64,000 bases of DNA. Origin: Nostoc sp. NIES-4103. Lineage in GTDB: Bacteria > Cyanobacteriota > Cyanobacteriia > Cyanobacteriales > Nostocaceae. Each line of letters begins with the position of its first letter. Positions within the stretch are counted from its first letter, which is position 1. The notes beneath the pieces were generated by a model. It was not told the DNA's origin and did not search any database. It worked only from the letters and a program-made list of their open reading frames with translations. The stretch covers positions 1,515,330 through 1,579,329 of the forward strand of contig NZ_AP018288.1 in NCBI RefSeq assembly GCF_002368335.1, written 5' to 3'. This document shows, piece by piece, positions 10,100-18,417 of this stretch. The position numbers and the translations under genes are program-made.

Positions 10100-10255
10100 C
10101 TATGCAGTCAAGCCCAACTTCTGTGTTAGGTGTTCTAAAATAAAGTCACGAGCTACTTGAAGAGATAAATTCCTTTGGATTTCATACCAATTTTCAATTA
10201 ACTCTTCGGAGCGCATTAGTTCTAGTTGTGTAAAAGCTCGAATTACACTAATAAC
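10100..10255 (-). pseudogene. C-terminal relic of an unidentified gene
   Basis: A minus-strand frame of about 52 codons ends with the TAG at 10100-10102 and reads like real protein (SEELIENWYEIQRNLSLQVA then RDFILEHLTQ). It begins right after a stop and has only an internal ATG (codon at 10216), so the 5' part is missing. The family is not recognised. Confidence 0.3.
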
Positions 10256-10439
10256 AGTTTAGCGGGTTATAACGCTCAAAGTGCAACGACCGCCCTGATA
10301 TTTGTATTAGTAAAATCACTCATTTCATTTATAACTTTTTGAGTATTTCTTTTGGGGTATGTTTTTTTGACTTGCAATCTTTAAATTTGGTGAGTAAGAG
10401 ATTGTTTGAAAAGTTTTTAGAGATGACTTTAAGCACTTG

Positions 10440-10705
10440 CTGATCCCCCCTAGCCCACGCCAGTCGCAAAGGCTGTCGGGAAACCATGCGCGGCAGTTCC
10501 TCCTGGGGGACTCGGGGCCCCCACGACCGCTCGTGAGTGGGGATTGGGGGCTTGGGGCCCCCTTTGGGGTTGGGGGAGGAACCCCCAAGATCGGACTGCC
10601 GACGCTCCTGCGTCGCTAACGCTGCGCTAACACCACGGCACTGGCTACCCTTCAAAAGGGGGGAATAACTGCTCAAAGTCCCCCTTTCTAAGGGGGATTT
10701 AGGGG
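10440..10705. repeat. GC-rich mosaic of interspersed repeats
   Basis: The block is much richer in GC than its surroundings and is assembled from modules found elsewhere in the window. A CAGTCGCAAAGGCTGTCGG module recurs near 50627 and, inverted, near 22320. An ACTCGGGGCCCCCACGACC module recurs at about 57563 and, inverted, at about 53515. Open frames inside it on both strands are low-complexity and not genes. Confidence 0.65.
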
Positions 10706-10897
10706 GATCTAAAATATTTGGCTACTAATAACAGGACTTTTAAAACATCCTCTAAGGTTGACGTTGAGATGCAAATATTTTGAAGTTAGGCGAAGAGCAA
10801 AATTTTATGTAATTAAATTATAAGTTTGGCATTTTAGCCAATTTTTTATCAAAAATATCTATGAGCAAAATTAATTTTTGAAAAAAATCTTTACTTG

Positions 10898-11695
10898 ATG
10901 AAATATAAATTAAAATATCATGCTAATTATATGATAAAGCAAATTCAATTTCTCTTAGTAATCTTATTAAGTTCTTTAGTAGAAGTGAGCTTAACTACTA
11001 TTTACAATTCACAAGCATTAGGTAGCAACGGCAGAGATTACCTTTGGCGCAAAGTCCAAGAATGTGTTGCCAATGAGCAAGGACAGCCTCCTAAACCAGA
11101 CCCATGTGTGTATGTCAATCTTGCCAATAGATACGCTGTGGCTAATGGTCAGAATTCAGTTGAATATTTATTACTTCCTACTGATAAAATCACAGGGATA
11201 GAAGACCCTAATGTATCACAAGCAGGCTCAGTCCCATATTGGCAGTATGCATGGGAAAAAGCGAAAGAGTACATACCCTTAAAGAAATCTCAGGTGCAAT
11301 ACCGAGATCAATATGGATTAGCTATTAATTCCAAACAAGCTCGTCATCAGGATCAATTACATATTCATATGTCTTGTATTGATAAAAATGTGAGTATGGA
11401 GCTTCACAAGAAAGACAATCAGATTCCCAAAGGGAATTTTCAAAATTTTACCATTCAACTGTTAAATAATGAATATAATGTCATGCAATTAGATAAACAA
11501 TCGCTGACAAATAATAACCCTTTCTATCTTGTCAAAAAATCCTTGCATTCCTCACAAAAGATGGCTGACCAAAGTATTGCTGTAGTAGGAAGAAAGCAGG
11601 GGGGATTTTATATATTGAAGACTGAAAGTGACTCTAGTAAAGGCTATAATGCAGCGGCTGAGAAGTTACTTGACGAAAATTGTACGACTCAATAA
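10898..11695 (+). CDS. cdh: CDP-diacylglycerol pyrophosphatase
   Basis: The protein matches the HIT-like CDP-diacylglycerol diphosphatase family, which splits CDP-diacylglycerol into CMP and phosphatidate. Diagnostic features are KVQECVANEQ with PDPCVYV near the N-terminus, the SVEYLLLPTDKITGIEDP strand region, and the histidine motif QDQLHIHMSC around residue 163. A hydrophobic N-terminal segment (FLLVILLSSLVEV) indicates a signal anchor or export to the periplasm. ATG 10898 is used; a TTG at 10895 and an ATG at 10931 that starts right before the hydrophobic segment are alternatives, and none has a good ribosome site. It stands alone between repeats and the convergent queD. Confidence 0.85.
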   Translation: MKYKLKYHANYMIKQIQFLLVILLSSLVEVSLTTIYNSQALGSNGRDYLWRKVQECVANEQGQPPKPDPCVYVNLANRYAVANGQNSVEYLLLPTDKITGIEDPNVSQAGSVPYWQYAWEKAKEYIPLKKSQVQYRDQYGLAINSKQARHQDQLHIHMSCIDKNVSMELHKKDNQIPKGNFQNFTIQLLNNEYNVMQLDKQSLTNNNPFYLVKKSLHSSQKMADQSIAVVGRKQGGFYILKTESDSSKGYNAAAEKLLDENCTTQ

Positions 11696-11734
11696 TAGCC
11701 GTAGCATCATATATAAACGTAATTCGTATTTGCT

Positions 11735-12124
11735 TCAGTCATCCTCATACTCTACCCAAGAATTAGGAGTTTCTGACACTGCAATTTTCAGCTGCACATC
11801 AGATGGTACTTGCTTCTTGGTTACATCATAGATGTACTTGGCAATCATTTCCGCTGTGGTTTCATACTCAGGAGGCAATACTTCATTGAGGACACAGTGA
11901 TCTAGCCCGCCTTTTGTAACGTCTTGTTTAGCCCAGCGTAAAGTTTTAAAATCAGCAACCATAACTGCATGGGGACAGTATTGTGAAGAGTGTAACTTTG
12001 ATGATGTTGCCTCAATCCGTACTTTGTAAGTGTGTCCGTGCATCCTACCACACGGCCCATCATAATCTTTAATGTAGTGGGCGCTATCAAATGTAAATTC
12101 TGTTACTAATTTCCATTTAGGCAT
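11735..12124 (-). CDS. queD: 6-carboxytetrahydropterin synthase / 6-pyruvoyl-tetrahydropterin synthase family
   Basis: The 129-residue T-fold protein has the zinc histidines of the family: SAHYI near residue 15 and HGH in CGRMHGHTYKV, the latter preceded by the catalytic-type cysteine. QueD converts dihydroneopterin triphosphate to 6-carboxytetrahydropterin, the second step to queuosine. The QueD reading is favoured because the CxxxHGH motif is intact; a pterin synthase role is the alternative, since cyanobacteria also make glycosylated pterins. It is convergent with cdh, and no other queuosine gene is adjacent. Confidence 0.88.
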   Translation of the reverse strand: MPKWKLVTEFTFDSAHYIKDYDGPCGRMHGHTYKVRIEATSSKLHSSQYCPHAVMVADFKTLRWAKQDVTKGGLDHCVLNEVLPPEYETTAEMIAKYIYDVTKKQVPSDVQLKIAVSETPNSWVEYEDD

Positions 12125-12165
12125 TTAGTATTCCTTAATGTTCTAACATCAAATGCAAGCCTGCA

Positions 12166-12670
12166 TTAGAGTTTCAAGCTAACATAAATACAGCTTGCGG
12201 GGATTGAATTTTTCCCAGTTTGGAGTGCTTGTTTGAAATAGGCGATCGCTTGCGATAGATTTGACCAATAACACTTCTGCATCAAAAAGTCCCATCCATA
12301 GGCTAGGTCACGGATATTGTAAAACATATGTACTACTTGGATTGACTCATCGTCAAGCCCTGGAATAATACTTTTTAACTATTAAATATCCCCGTGTTTT
12401 CTTGGAAGCAGCATCAAAAGTATTCATCACATTCCAAAGTGTTGATGCTGAAACTCGAACAGGAGGATACTTATAAGTCGATACGTCTAGAATTAGAAAT
12501 TTATCCATTTTTTCACAACAAGCTGCTATCAAAGAAATATACCCTCCACCCTTTTGACAATTATGAAATCTTGCTATCATAGCAGCAATTTGTCGAACTC
12601 GACCCTTTAGTTGATTTCCCCGACGTTTTACCTTTGTTGCTTGCTGCTGAAAGCTTATGTCGTCTTCCAT
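12166..12670 (-). pseudogene. unknown gene split by a frameshift
   Basis: The minus-strand ATG at 12670 opens a 105-codon frame that stops at 12353, just after a run of five A residues. A shift of one base at that run (12372-12376) continues in good protein-like sequence: SIIPGLDDESIQVVHMFYNI, then RDLAYGWDFLMQKCYW, to a TAA at 12166. The combined protein would be about 169 residues. I do not recognise the family. The split may be a true mutation, a sequencing slip at the homopolymer, or programmed slippage. Confidence 0.5.
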
Positions 12671-12834
12671 TGTCTGCCTGTTACTAGTTTTTTCTACGTT
12701 TTGTGTACGCAGTTACTTTTATATTAATTAAATTAGCATTGGAAATAGACTAATTTTCTCATAGTGTAATAAACAACATCTGTTCATTCCCAATTATGTA
12801 GCGTTTCAATTGCTCAGGGAGAGAGATTGCAACT

Positions 12835-13719
12835 ATGAATAAAATTAAACGGCTTGTGATTGTCGGTGGAACCCACGGAAACGAACTGACAGGTATTTAT
12901 CTGGTGAAAAAATTTGAGCGATCGCCCCAGTTAATCCAGCGAAGTAGCTTTGAAACTTACACGCTGTTAGCCAATCCCAAAGCATATGAAATCGGCAAAC
13001 GATATGTAGATACCGATTTGAATCGCTGTTTTCAACGCCAAGATTTGCACAATCTGAATCTATCGAGTTATGAAGCGCAACGAGCCAAAGTAATTTACCA
13101 GACCTATGGAAACAAAGGTACTTTAGAGGCAAATTTGATCATTGATTTACACAGTTCAACCTCTAACATGGGGTTAACAATTATTCTGGCACGTAAGCTT
13201 CCATATAATCTACAGCTGGCTGCTTATCTGACATCAGTAAATCCCAACGTCAAAATACTTTATTCAGAACCCAAAACACCAGAAAACCCTTATTTAGACT
13301 CAATTTGTGAATTTGGTTTTAGTATCGAAGTTGGTGCCGTTGCTCAGGGAACATTGAATGCGACTTTATTTCAACAAACTGAAGAACTTATTTACGCAAT
13401 TCTGGATTATGTAGAAGCCTACAATCAAGGAACGCTACTGAAAGTACAAGATACACTCATGGTTTATCAAAGCATTCGCACGATAGATTATCCCCGGAAT
13501 GCAACTGGAGAAATTCAAGCAATGATTCATCCGCAATTGCAATTTCAAGATTATCAAGTGTTGCATCCAGGAGAACCGATATTTTTGACCTTCGATGGTG
13601 AGGAAATTGTTTATGAAGGTGACACAGTTGCGTACCCAGTTTTCATCAATGAAGCTGCTTATTATGAGAAAGGTATTGCAATGTTTATGACTCAGCCCAT
13701 TGAACTAGCAACTATTTAA
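12835..13719 (+). CDS. aspartoacylase family zinc amidohydrolase
   Basis: The 294-residue enzyme belongs to the M14-like aspartoacylase family, which hydrolyses N-acyl-aspartate to aspartate and a carboxylate. Zinc ligands are visible as His14 and Glu17 in GGTHGNELTG and a third His in IIDLHSSTSNMG. DTDLNRCF supplies the substrate-binding Arg region. The C-terminal part is the usual beta domain and includes FLTFDGEEI. Length fits the family. GGGAGAGAG lies upstream of the ATG as a ribosome site. It is not in an operon. Confidence 0.92.
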   Translation: MNKIKRLVIVGGTHGNELTGIYLVKKFERSPQLIQRSSFETYTLLANPKAYEIGKRYVDTDLNRCFQRQDLHNLNLSSYEAQRAKVIYQTYGNKGTLEANLIIDLHSSTSNMGLTIILARKLPYNLQLAAYLTSVNPNVKILYSEPKTPENPYLDSICEFGFSIEVGAVAQGTLNATLFQQTEELIYAILDYVEAYNQGTLLKVQDTLMVYQSIRTIDYPRNATGEIQAMIHPQLQFQDYQVLHPGEPIFLTFDGEEIVYEGDTVAYPVFINEAAYYEKGIAMFMTQPIELATI

Positions 13720-14125
13720 TGATACTAAATTTTGGATGAGCGGATTTGGGATTAAAAGTCTTTACTAACAGGCTATTCCAAAATATAAAACAATACCAAC
13801 TAACTGAAATCTTGCACCTACTCCATATCCCGCCTGATAATCAATTTTCAGGCTAATAGCACAAGTCCTTAAAATGGACTCAGACACTTTACTAGTCAGA
13901 TTTATCCGACCTTAGCTGTTGACCAAGAAATTTATTTATTGGCTGTATGAAAAGCTGCTGCAAGATATTAGCTAACTGCCACAAAAACTCCTTATAAACC
14001 TCTTAACTTCGTGTTCTTTGTGTTCTTTGCGGTTCGTTATTTTAATTCTCCTGTCTAGATTCAAATTCCGTATGAAAGTAAACTTGCATCTTTAGGATGC
14101 TTCCCTTTCACAATCCAAAATCCTA
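13720..14125. other. spacer without a recognisable gene
   Basis: AT-rich sequence between two convergent genes. I see only a short repetitive stretch (GTGTTCTTTGTGTTCTTTGC near 14010) and no gene, RNA or clear terminator. Confidence 0.5.
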
Positions 14126-14362
14126 TTATAGTTCGTCTGCATCAAGACCACTTTCTTGTTGAGGGGCATGAGGTAGTACGGATAGATCATCGTCTGGAAT
14201 TCGCGTAGGTACTCCTAAACGCTTACGAGCTTGTTCCTCTGCTTGATTTCGGTCTTTTTCGTTATTAAACTGGTCTGCATCTAATAGATACTTCTCTCGT
14301 GCCGCCTGATCTCGTGGAGGCACAGAGCCATTCTTCCATTTGTATTTGAAGTTCATAAACAA
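14126..14362 (-). CDS. small hypothetical protein, charged
   Basis: A 78-residue hydrophilic protein (YKWKNGSVPPRDQAAREKYL, then a DQFNNEKDRNQAEEQARKRL helix, then an acidic C-terminus). It has no signal peptide or membrane segment. The composition and codon use look like a real gene rather than a shadow. Function unknown. Confidence 0.6.
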   Translation of the reverse strand: MFMNFKYKWKNGSVPPRDQAAREKYLLDADQFNNEKDRNQAEEQARKRLGVPTRIPDDDLSVLPHAPQQESGLDADEL

Positions 14363-14500
14363 TACTTTAAACTCTAGGCTAAATTTAATCCAATTGTTAT
14401 ATCTATTACCTCTAGCGCTGGGCAGAAAATTAGTGATTAATTCTCCTTAATTTGCTCAATTACACTATTACTTTTTGTTTATTTACTTAAACTAATTTTC

Positions 14501-14764
14501 TTAACCAGCGATAGAATTGGTTTGCCAATTGGGAAATAATGAGATGACACTAGTAAGTTCGTTGTTAGGATTGCAATCTGGTGGAAAAATAAAAAGTTCT
14601 TTTCCCAGCTGCTGTGCCTTATGGTGAAGCGCGATCGCTTCCTTCAAGGTATAAAACATAATCGGAATCCATCTGTCACTGTAAAAGTACACAACAACTC
14701 GGCGGTTTGTGTACTCCTCCATCGGCAATGGATTTCGCCAAGTTGAAATCATGCCGAATAACAC
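14501..14764 (-). CDS. small hypothetical protein
   Basis: An 87-residue protein with alternating strands and a helix (VVVYFYSDRWIPIMFYTL, then KEAIALHHKAQQLGKELFIF), suggesting a small alpha/beta fold. An internal ATG at codon 5 or 15 could be the true start. It neighbours another small leftward unknown gene but is separated by 138 nt. Function unknown. Confidence 0.55.
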   Translation of the reverse strand: MLFGMISTWRNPLPMEEYTNRRVVVYFYSDRWIPIMFYTLKEAIALHHKAQQLGKELFIFPPDCNPNNELTSVISLFPNWQTNSIAG

Positions 14765-14954
14765 TCCTGATGTTATAGATTGATTGAAAAATTTATTAAA
14801 CTTTATTATTTATCATCTTAGTGGGCTTAAAAGTTCTTAACTTCTGGCTGAAGATAGATAAGCATATATACTTAAGATTCTTTTTATAATCTTGCTTCTT
14901 CAGCTGGCGTTGCTTGCAGAAAATTTTTGAAAAGTCATTTTGGGTACTCTCTTC

Positions 14955-15068
14955 ATCGTAGGGAGTAGGGAGTAAGGAGTAGTAAAAAATGAAAATATAG
15001 GGTTCTTAGCTTTTTAACAGGGAACAGGGAATAGGGAATAGGGAACAGATTCCTGTTTCCCGTTAAGC
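14955..15068. repeat. two tandem repeat arrays (GGGAGTA type and GGGAATA type)
   Basis: GTAGGGAGTAGGGAGTAAGG at about 14958 and GGGAACAGGGAATAGGG at about 15021, the latter closed by a partly complementary CCTGTTTCCCGTT. These are typical short tandemly repeated repetitive sequences of cyanobacterial spacers. Confidence 0.65.
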
Positions 15069-15218
15069 GTCACAACGCTAATTGTACTTTGATTTTACTT
15101 ACAATCCCAATTATTGATACTTTTCAAACAACCTCTTATAGTATTTGAGATTTTCAAAGTTTCTGGAATTATGTTCAGACAGATTGAAGTCATCAACTGA
15201 AGTTAACAATGAATTTAT

Positions 15219-15713
15219 ATGCGTTTACCTATTGCAATTAGTGCCATTTTAATATCATCTCTCAGTTGGAACACACCAGTCATGTCTCAACCTGCTATAC
15301 AAGTGGCACAATCACCAGCGATCGCTAGCTCAAATTTGAAGAAACTAACAATTAATCGGCGATTGTGGGATAAACAAAAAATCTCTAACTATCGCTATAC
15401 ATTCACCAGAAGCTGTTTTTGTGTACCCAAAGCCACAGAACCAGTAGTTATTGAAGTACGTAACGGTGTTACAACTTCCATTACTTCTGTAGAGACTGGT
15501 CAACCAGTAGATCCAAAATTATTCGAGAGCTACAATACAGTTCCTAAGCTCTTTAATATTATCAGAGATGCCATCGCCCGTAGAGCAGCTAACTTAACTG
15601 TAAAATACGATCCTAAATTCGGCTACCCAACAGAAATTAATATCGATTATAATAGTCAAATAGCTGATGATGAATTATTTTTCACAATTCAAAATCTGCA
15701 AAAGACTTATTAA
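15219..15713 (+). CDS. secreted DUF6174-like protein
   Basis: The 164-residue protein has a signal peptide (about residues 1-23, ending near VMSQP). The mature part resembles DUF6174: a W-x-x-NYRYTF segment, SCFC, a VIEVRNGV strand, a TVPKLFNII helix and a terminal KYDPKFGYPTEI to DDELFFTI stretch. Proteins of this type are small, exported, and of unknown role. The start ATG is followed directly by the signal sequence. No operon partner. Confidence 0.75.
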   Translation: MRLPIAISAILISSLSWNTPVMSQPAIQVAQSPAIASSNLKKLTINRRLWDKQKISNYRYTFTRSCFCVPKATEPVVIEVRNGVTTSITSVETGQPVDPKLFESYNTVPKLFNIIRDAIARRAANLTVKYDPKFGYPTEINIDYNSQIADDELFFTIQNLQKTY

Positions 15714-15778
15714 TTTCATGATGATATTAATTGAGGTTTATTTATCAAGTAAATCTGATTTTTCAACTCAAAACTCTC

Positions 15779-16561
15779 CTAGAGAGATGTTTGAATGATC
15801 ACGAACGAGGTGATCACAAATTGCCAGCAAGTGACACCAAGTACGGTTAACGTGATCACCTCTAAACTAAACCAGCGTTCTCGCAGCAGTCCGGCTAGTG
15901 CGCGTAAACCCCATACTTCACTGCGACGATGACCAATAGCGATCGCCCCCATTTTACTATCTCGCATTGCTTCTAAAGCTGGCTGTCGAAATTGTCCCGT
16001 GATATAAATATCAGCACCACGGGCTGCTGCTTCACGTACTAACAAATCTGTCATAGCACCAACAACAGCGATGCGTTTGACATCAGTTTGAACTGCTAAA
16101 TATATTTGCTCTTGTCCGCCAAAAATTTGAGTTACACAACTGCATAAACCAGTAAAGCTTTGAGTGGGAATCTCTCCTAACATTCCAATCGCTCTATTAT
16201 CTTTCTCTCCCAATACTTCTAAACTAGACATATTTAATACTTGAGCCAAACGAAAATTAAAACCCATCGTCAAGCATTCATCAAATGGGAGATGATAAGA
16301 GATTACCCCCATATCGGGCGGGATTTGTCCGGCTTCTAGTTTCCACGGTCGATGTAAGAACAGCGCATCTAAACGTTGGGCCCTTACCCATTCTTGCAAC
16401 TGCATCCCTGGTTCAAGTGCTAACCCCAAACGTCTTACAGGTCGTAGTGAAGGTAAATACACACCTCCTGTTTCACTTGCGGGAAACCGCTCAACAGCAA
16501 ACAGGCGATCGAGGAACTCTACTATATCTTCTATAACAATTGAATTGCAGTCAGATGTCAT
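15779..16561 (-). CDS. Nif3-like dinuclear metal centre protein
   Basis: The 260-residue protein fits the NIF3/YbgI family, hexameric proteins with a two-metal site often annotated as GTP cyclohydrolase type 2. The C-terminal metal motif is intact (GHRRSE, His and Glu four apart), and the HLPFDE aspartate is present. The first motif reads LFLHRP, with Arg in place of the usual second His, so the metal site may be altered. The last 25-30 residues form a hydrophobic tail (LTVLGVTCWQFVITSFVII) not typical of the family. True function of the family is unsettled. Confidence 0.78.
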   Translation of the reverse strand: MTSDCNSIVIEDIVEFLDRLFAVERFPASETGGVYLPSLRPVRRLGLALEPGMQLQEWVRAQRLDALFLHRPWKLEAGQIPPDMGVISYHLPFDECLTMGFNFRLAQVLNMSSLEVLGEKDNRAIGMLGEIPTQSFTGLCSCVTQIFGGQEQIYLAVQTDVKRIAVVGAMTDLLVREAAARGADIYITGQFRQPALEAMRDSKMGAIAIGHRRSEVWGLRALAGLLRERWFSLEVITLTVLGVTCWQFVITSFVIIQTSL

Positions 16562-16708
16562 TGGTAAAGGTTTTGTTCCTGAGTATTCAGCTATTTACAA
16601 AAAAATTTGGCAACAGGGTGCATAAACGAATGAAGGTCTACCTATTGAGTAAGTGAAGGGGTTGAAACCCAAAATACACACGAACACTGAAACTTTAGGA
16701 GCATGACT

Positions 16709-17362
16709 ATGAAATTCCGCCACTTAACAGGTTCTCTGCTAACAGCTACCGCACTATTGACCTCTACATTACCAGCTTTTGCAGGGCCATTTGATGCCAA
16801 ACCTGCGGGTATCTTTAATCACGTTCCTCTCACTCCCGCAGCAACTTTAGGTAATGGCACTTCCAGCACTCCCGCCAGCACACCCAGCAATTCAGTTGGA
16901 AATTCTGAAATTCAAGGATTAGGCGACCACCAAGGTTGGGTTGATCCCAAAACTTTAGCAAATGATCCCCGCGCCTTGTGTAGCGATGTTGGTTTAGGCA
17001 ACAATACCAGCAACAGTTCCAGCAAACTTGCCTTAGCAACTTCTAGCAGCAGTCGTTCTAGTTCTTCCCGCAGTCACAACGATGGCGGTGGTGGTGGTGT
17101 CAGTTTCTTAGGTATTGGTGTCAGTGGTAGTGGTGCTAGCCAAGGAAGCCAAAATAATAGTGATTCTAAAGAGCAACGCACCAACCGCACCGAAGAAAAG
17201 ACTAATAGTACCTCAACAGTAGTTCAAGGCAAGAATTGTGATGCTTTTGTCAACGCCGCCGCCGCCAGAGACATGAACTACCAAGATAACCTCACCCGCC
17301 GCTATGAAATCAAAACCGGTCGTCGCGGACAACAGGTCAATCAACTACTGGAAAATAAATAA
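16709..17362 (+). CDS. exported Ser/Gly-rich protein of unknown function
   Basis: A signal peptide (LTGSLLTATALLTSTLPAFA) is followed by a Thr/Ser/Asn-rich middle, a Ser run, a Gly stretch (GGGGGVSFLGIGVSGSG) and a basic C-terminal helix (about 50 residues) with one Cys. ATG 16709 is chosen over ATG 16703 because AGGAG at 16697-16701 is almost touching 16703 but sits 7 nt before 16709. A GGGGTTGAAACCC hairpin lies in the leader. The function is not recognised; a surface or structural role would fit the composition. Confidence 0.7.
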   Translation: MKFRHLTGSLLTATALLTSTLPAFAGPFDAKPAGIFNHVPLTPAATLGNGTSSTPASTPSNSVGNSEIQGLGDHQGWVDPKTLANDPRALCSDVGLGNNTSNSSSKLALATSSSSRSSSSRSHNDGGGGGVSFLGIGVSGSGASQGSQNNSDSKEQRTNRTEEKTNSTSTVVQGKNCDAFVNAAAARDMNYQDNLTRRYEIKTGRRGQQVNQLLENK

Positions 17363-17394
17363 TTGAGTAGGGTAATTGTCAGTTGTGAGGCAGT

Positions 17395-17612
17395 CCGGTG
17401 AGTCCAGTGCGGTCTTGGGCTTTGCCCAAGTGGAGCAACTGGCGTTAGCAAGAGCGTTAGCGAGCCTGCGAGCGTCACCCGAAGGGTCTTGGGGGTCTCC
17501 CCCATGAGGAACTGCCGTTAGCGTTAGGGAGTCTTCGAGCGTCAGCGGTAGCGTTAGCGAAGCGTTAGCGACGAAGGAGCGTCGGAACGAGCGTCACCCG
17601 AAGGGTCAGGAG
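17395..17612. repeat. GC-rich repeat block with GCGTTAGC motifs
   Basis: The octamer GCGTTAGC recurs about seven times, mixed with CACCCGAAGGGTC (twice, at about 17476 and 17595) and a GGGCTTTGCCC hairpin. The block is distinctly GC-rich against AT-rich flanks. It has no coding potential. Confidence 0.65.
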
Positions 17613-17742
17613 TCAGTTGTCAAAAGACAGAAGGCAGAAGAATGGATTCTTCCTACTTGAATTTTTAATTTTTTATTTTGAATTGTTGAAACGCCGGGGT
17701 CAGCGCCCTGGCTATTACTTTATCTACTATCAGGAGAAAATT

Positions 17743-18168
17743 ATGAACAGCAAGCTAGGTGGGGGAATGATTGCTCTCAGTACAATGCTGTTGCTATCTG
17801 TAACATCTTTAGCAAGCGCCCAAACCCCATCTCGGACAATTGATAACTCACGAATCCTACCCTATCTACTGGATAATTCCAATGACAACTCATTGATGAG
17901 AGTGCATTGTGTATCTAAGGATCATAAGCAAGTTAATAAAAGGCGGCGTATCAGCAGAGATCATCTCTTAACACCCAATGTTGACGCTGTAACCATTGAA
18001 ATAGAAGGCAGTTGTCAAAATGTTAGAATTCGCGTGCAAGACGACTCAGACTTTGCAGATTACCCGGCCTACAATCCCCATTTAGATGACAATGATATCC
18101 CCTTTGACGATTCATCTTGGCTAACCCGTGAAGGTTCAGGTTGGTATTGGCTGCTGCATCGTCGCTGA
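17743..18168 (+). CDS. small exported protein of unknown function
   Basis: From ATG 17743 (AGGAG at 17732-17736 sets this start) the protein has 141 residues. A signal peptide (MIALSTMLLLSVTSLASA) is followed by a mature domain with two cysteines (VHCVS and GSCQN) that could form a disulfide, a basic KRRRISRDH patch and an acidic, Asp-rich C-terminal region. In-frame codons upstream are repeat-derived and unlikely to be used. The family is not recognised. Confidence 0.65.
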   Translation: MNSKLGGGMIALSTMLLLSVTSLASAQTPSRTIDNSRILPYLLDNSNDNSLMRVHCVSKDHKQVNKRRRISRDHLLTPNVDAVTIEIEGSCQNVRIRVQDDSDFADYPAYNPHLDDNDIPFDDSSWLTREGSGWYWLLHRR

Positions 18169-18176
18169 ATATAGCC

Positions 18177-18357
18177 AGGGGAGCAGGGGAGCAGGGGAGC
18201 AGGGGAGCGGGGGAGCGGGGGAGCAGGGGAGCGGGGGAGCGGGGGATGAGGGAGTGAGGGAGTGAGGGAGTGAGGGAGAAATAACTAATACCCAATTCCC
18301 CATTCCCCATTCCCCATTCCCCATTCCCCATTCCCAATTCCCAATTCCCAATTCCCC
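18177..18357. repeat. paired tandem arrays (GGAGCAGG type, then CCATTCC type)
   Basis: About eight GGGGAGC/GGGGAGCAG units at 18178-18246, GAGGGAGT units at 18247-18280, then about nine CCCCATT or CCCAATT heptamers at 18294-18357. Typical cyanobacterial spacer arrays; reverse-strand open frames here are Pro/Ser or Gly/Asn low complexity. Confidence 0.75.
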
Positions 18358-18374
18358 ATTATATTGATTATGGT

Positions 18375-18389
18375 TGATAATGATTATCC
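18375..18389 (+). promoter_or_regulatory. putative Zur box
   Basis: GATAAT-G-ATTATC is a perfect 6-1-6 palindrome (18376-18388), flanked by T and C. It matches the known cyanobacterial Zur operator pattern TGATAATNATTATCA except for the last base. It lies 29 nt before the COG0523 GTPase start, a gene class often controlled by Zur. Confidence 0.75.
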
Positions 18390-18417
18390 ATATGGTGAGA
18401 CAAGAGGCACTTAGAGT

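Noticed and set aside
10325..10676. Two overlapping minus-strand frames of 87 and 115 codons
   Set aside because: They are translations of GC-rich repeat modules (Pro/Gly/Arg-rich) also found in non-coding spacers.
18023..18351. Minus-strand frames of 71 and 104 codons
   Set aside because: Mostly translated heptamer arrays, giving SPAPLLPCSPAP-type sequence.
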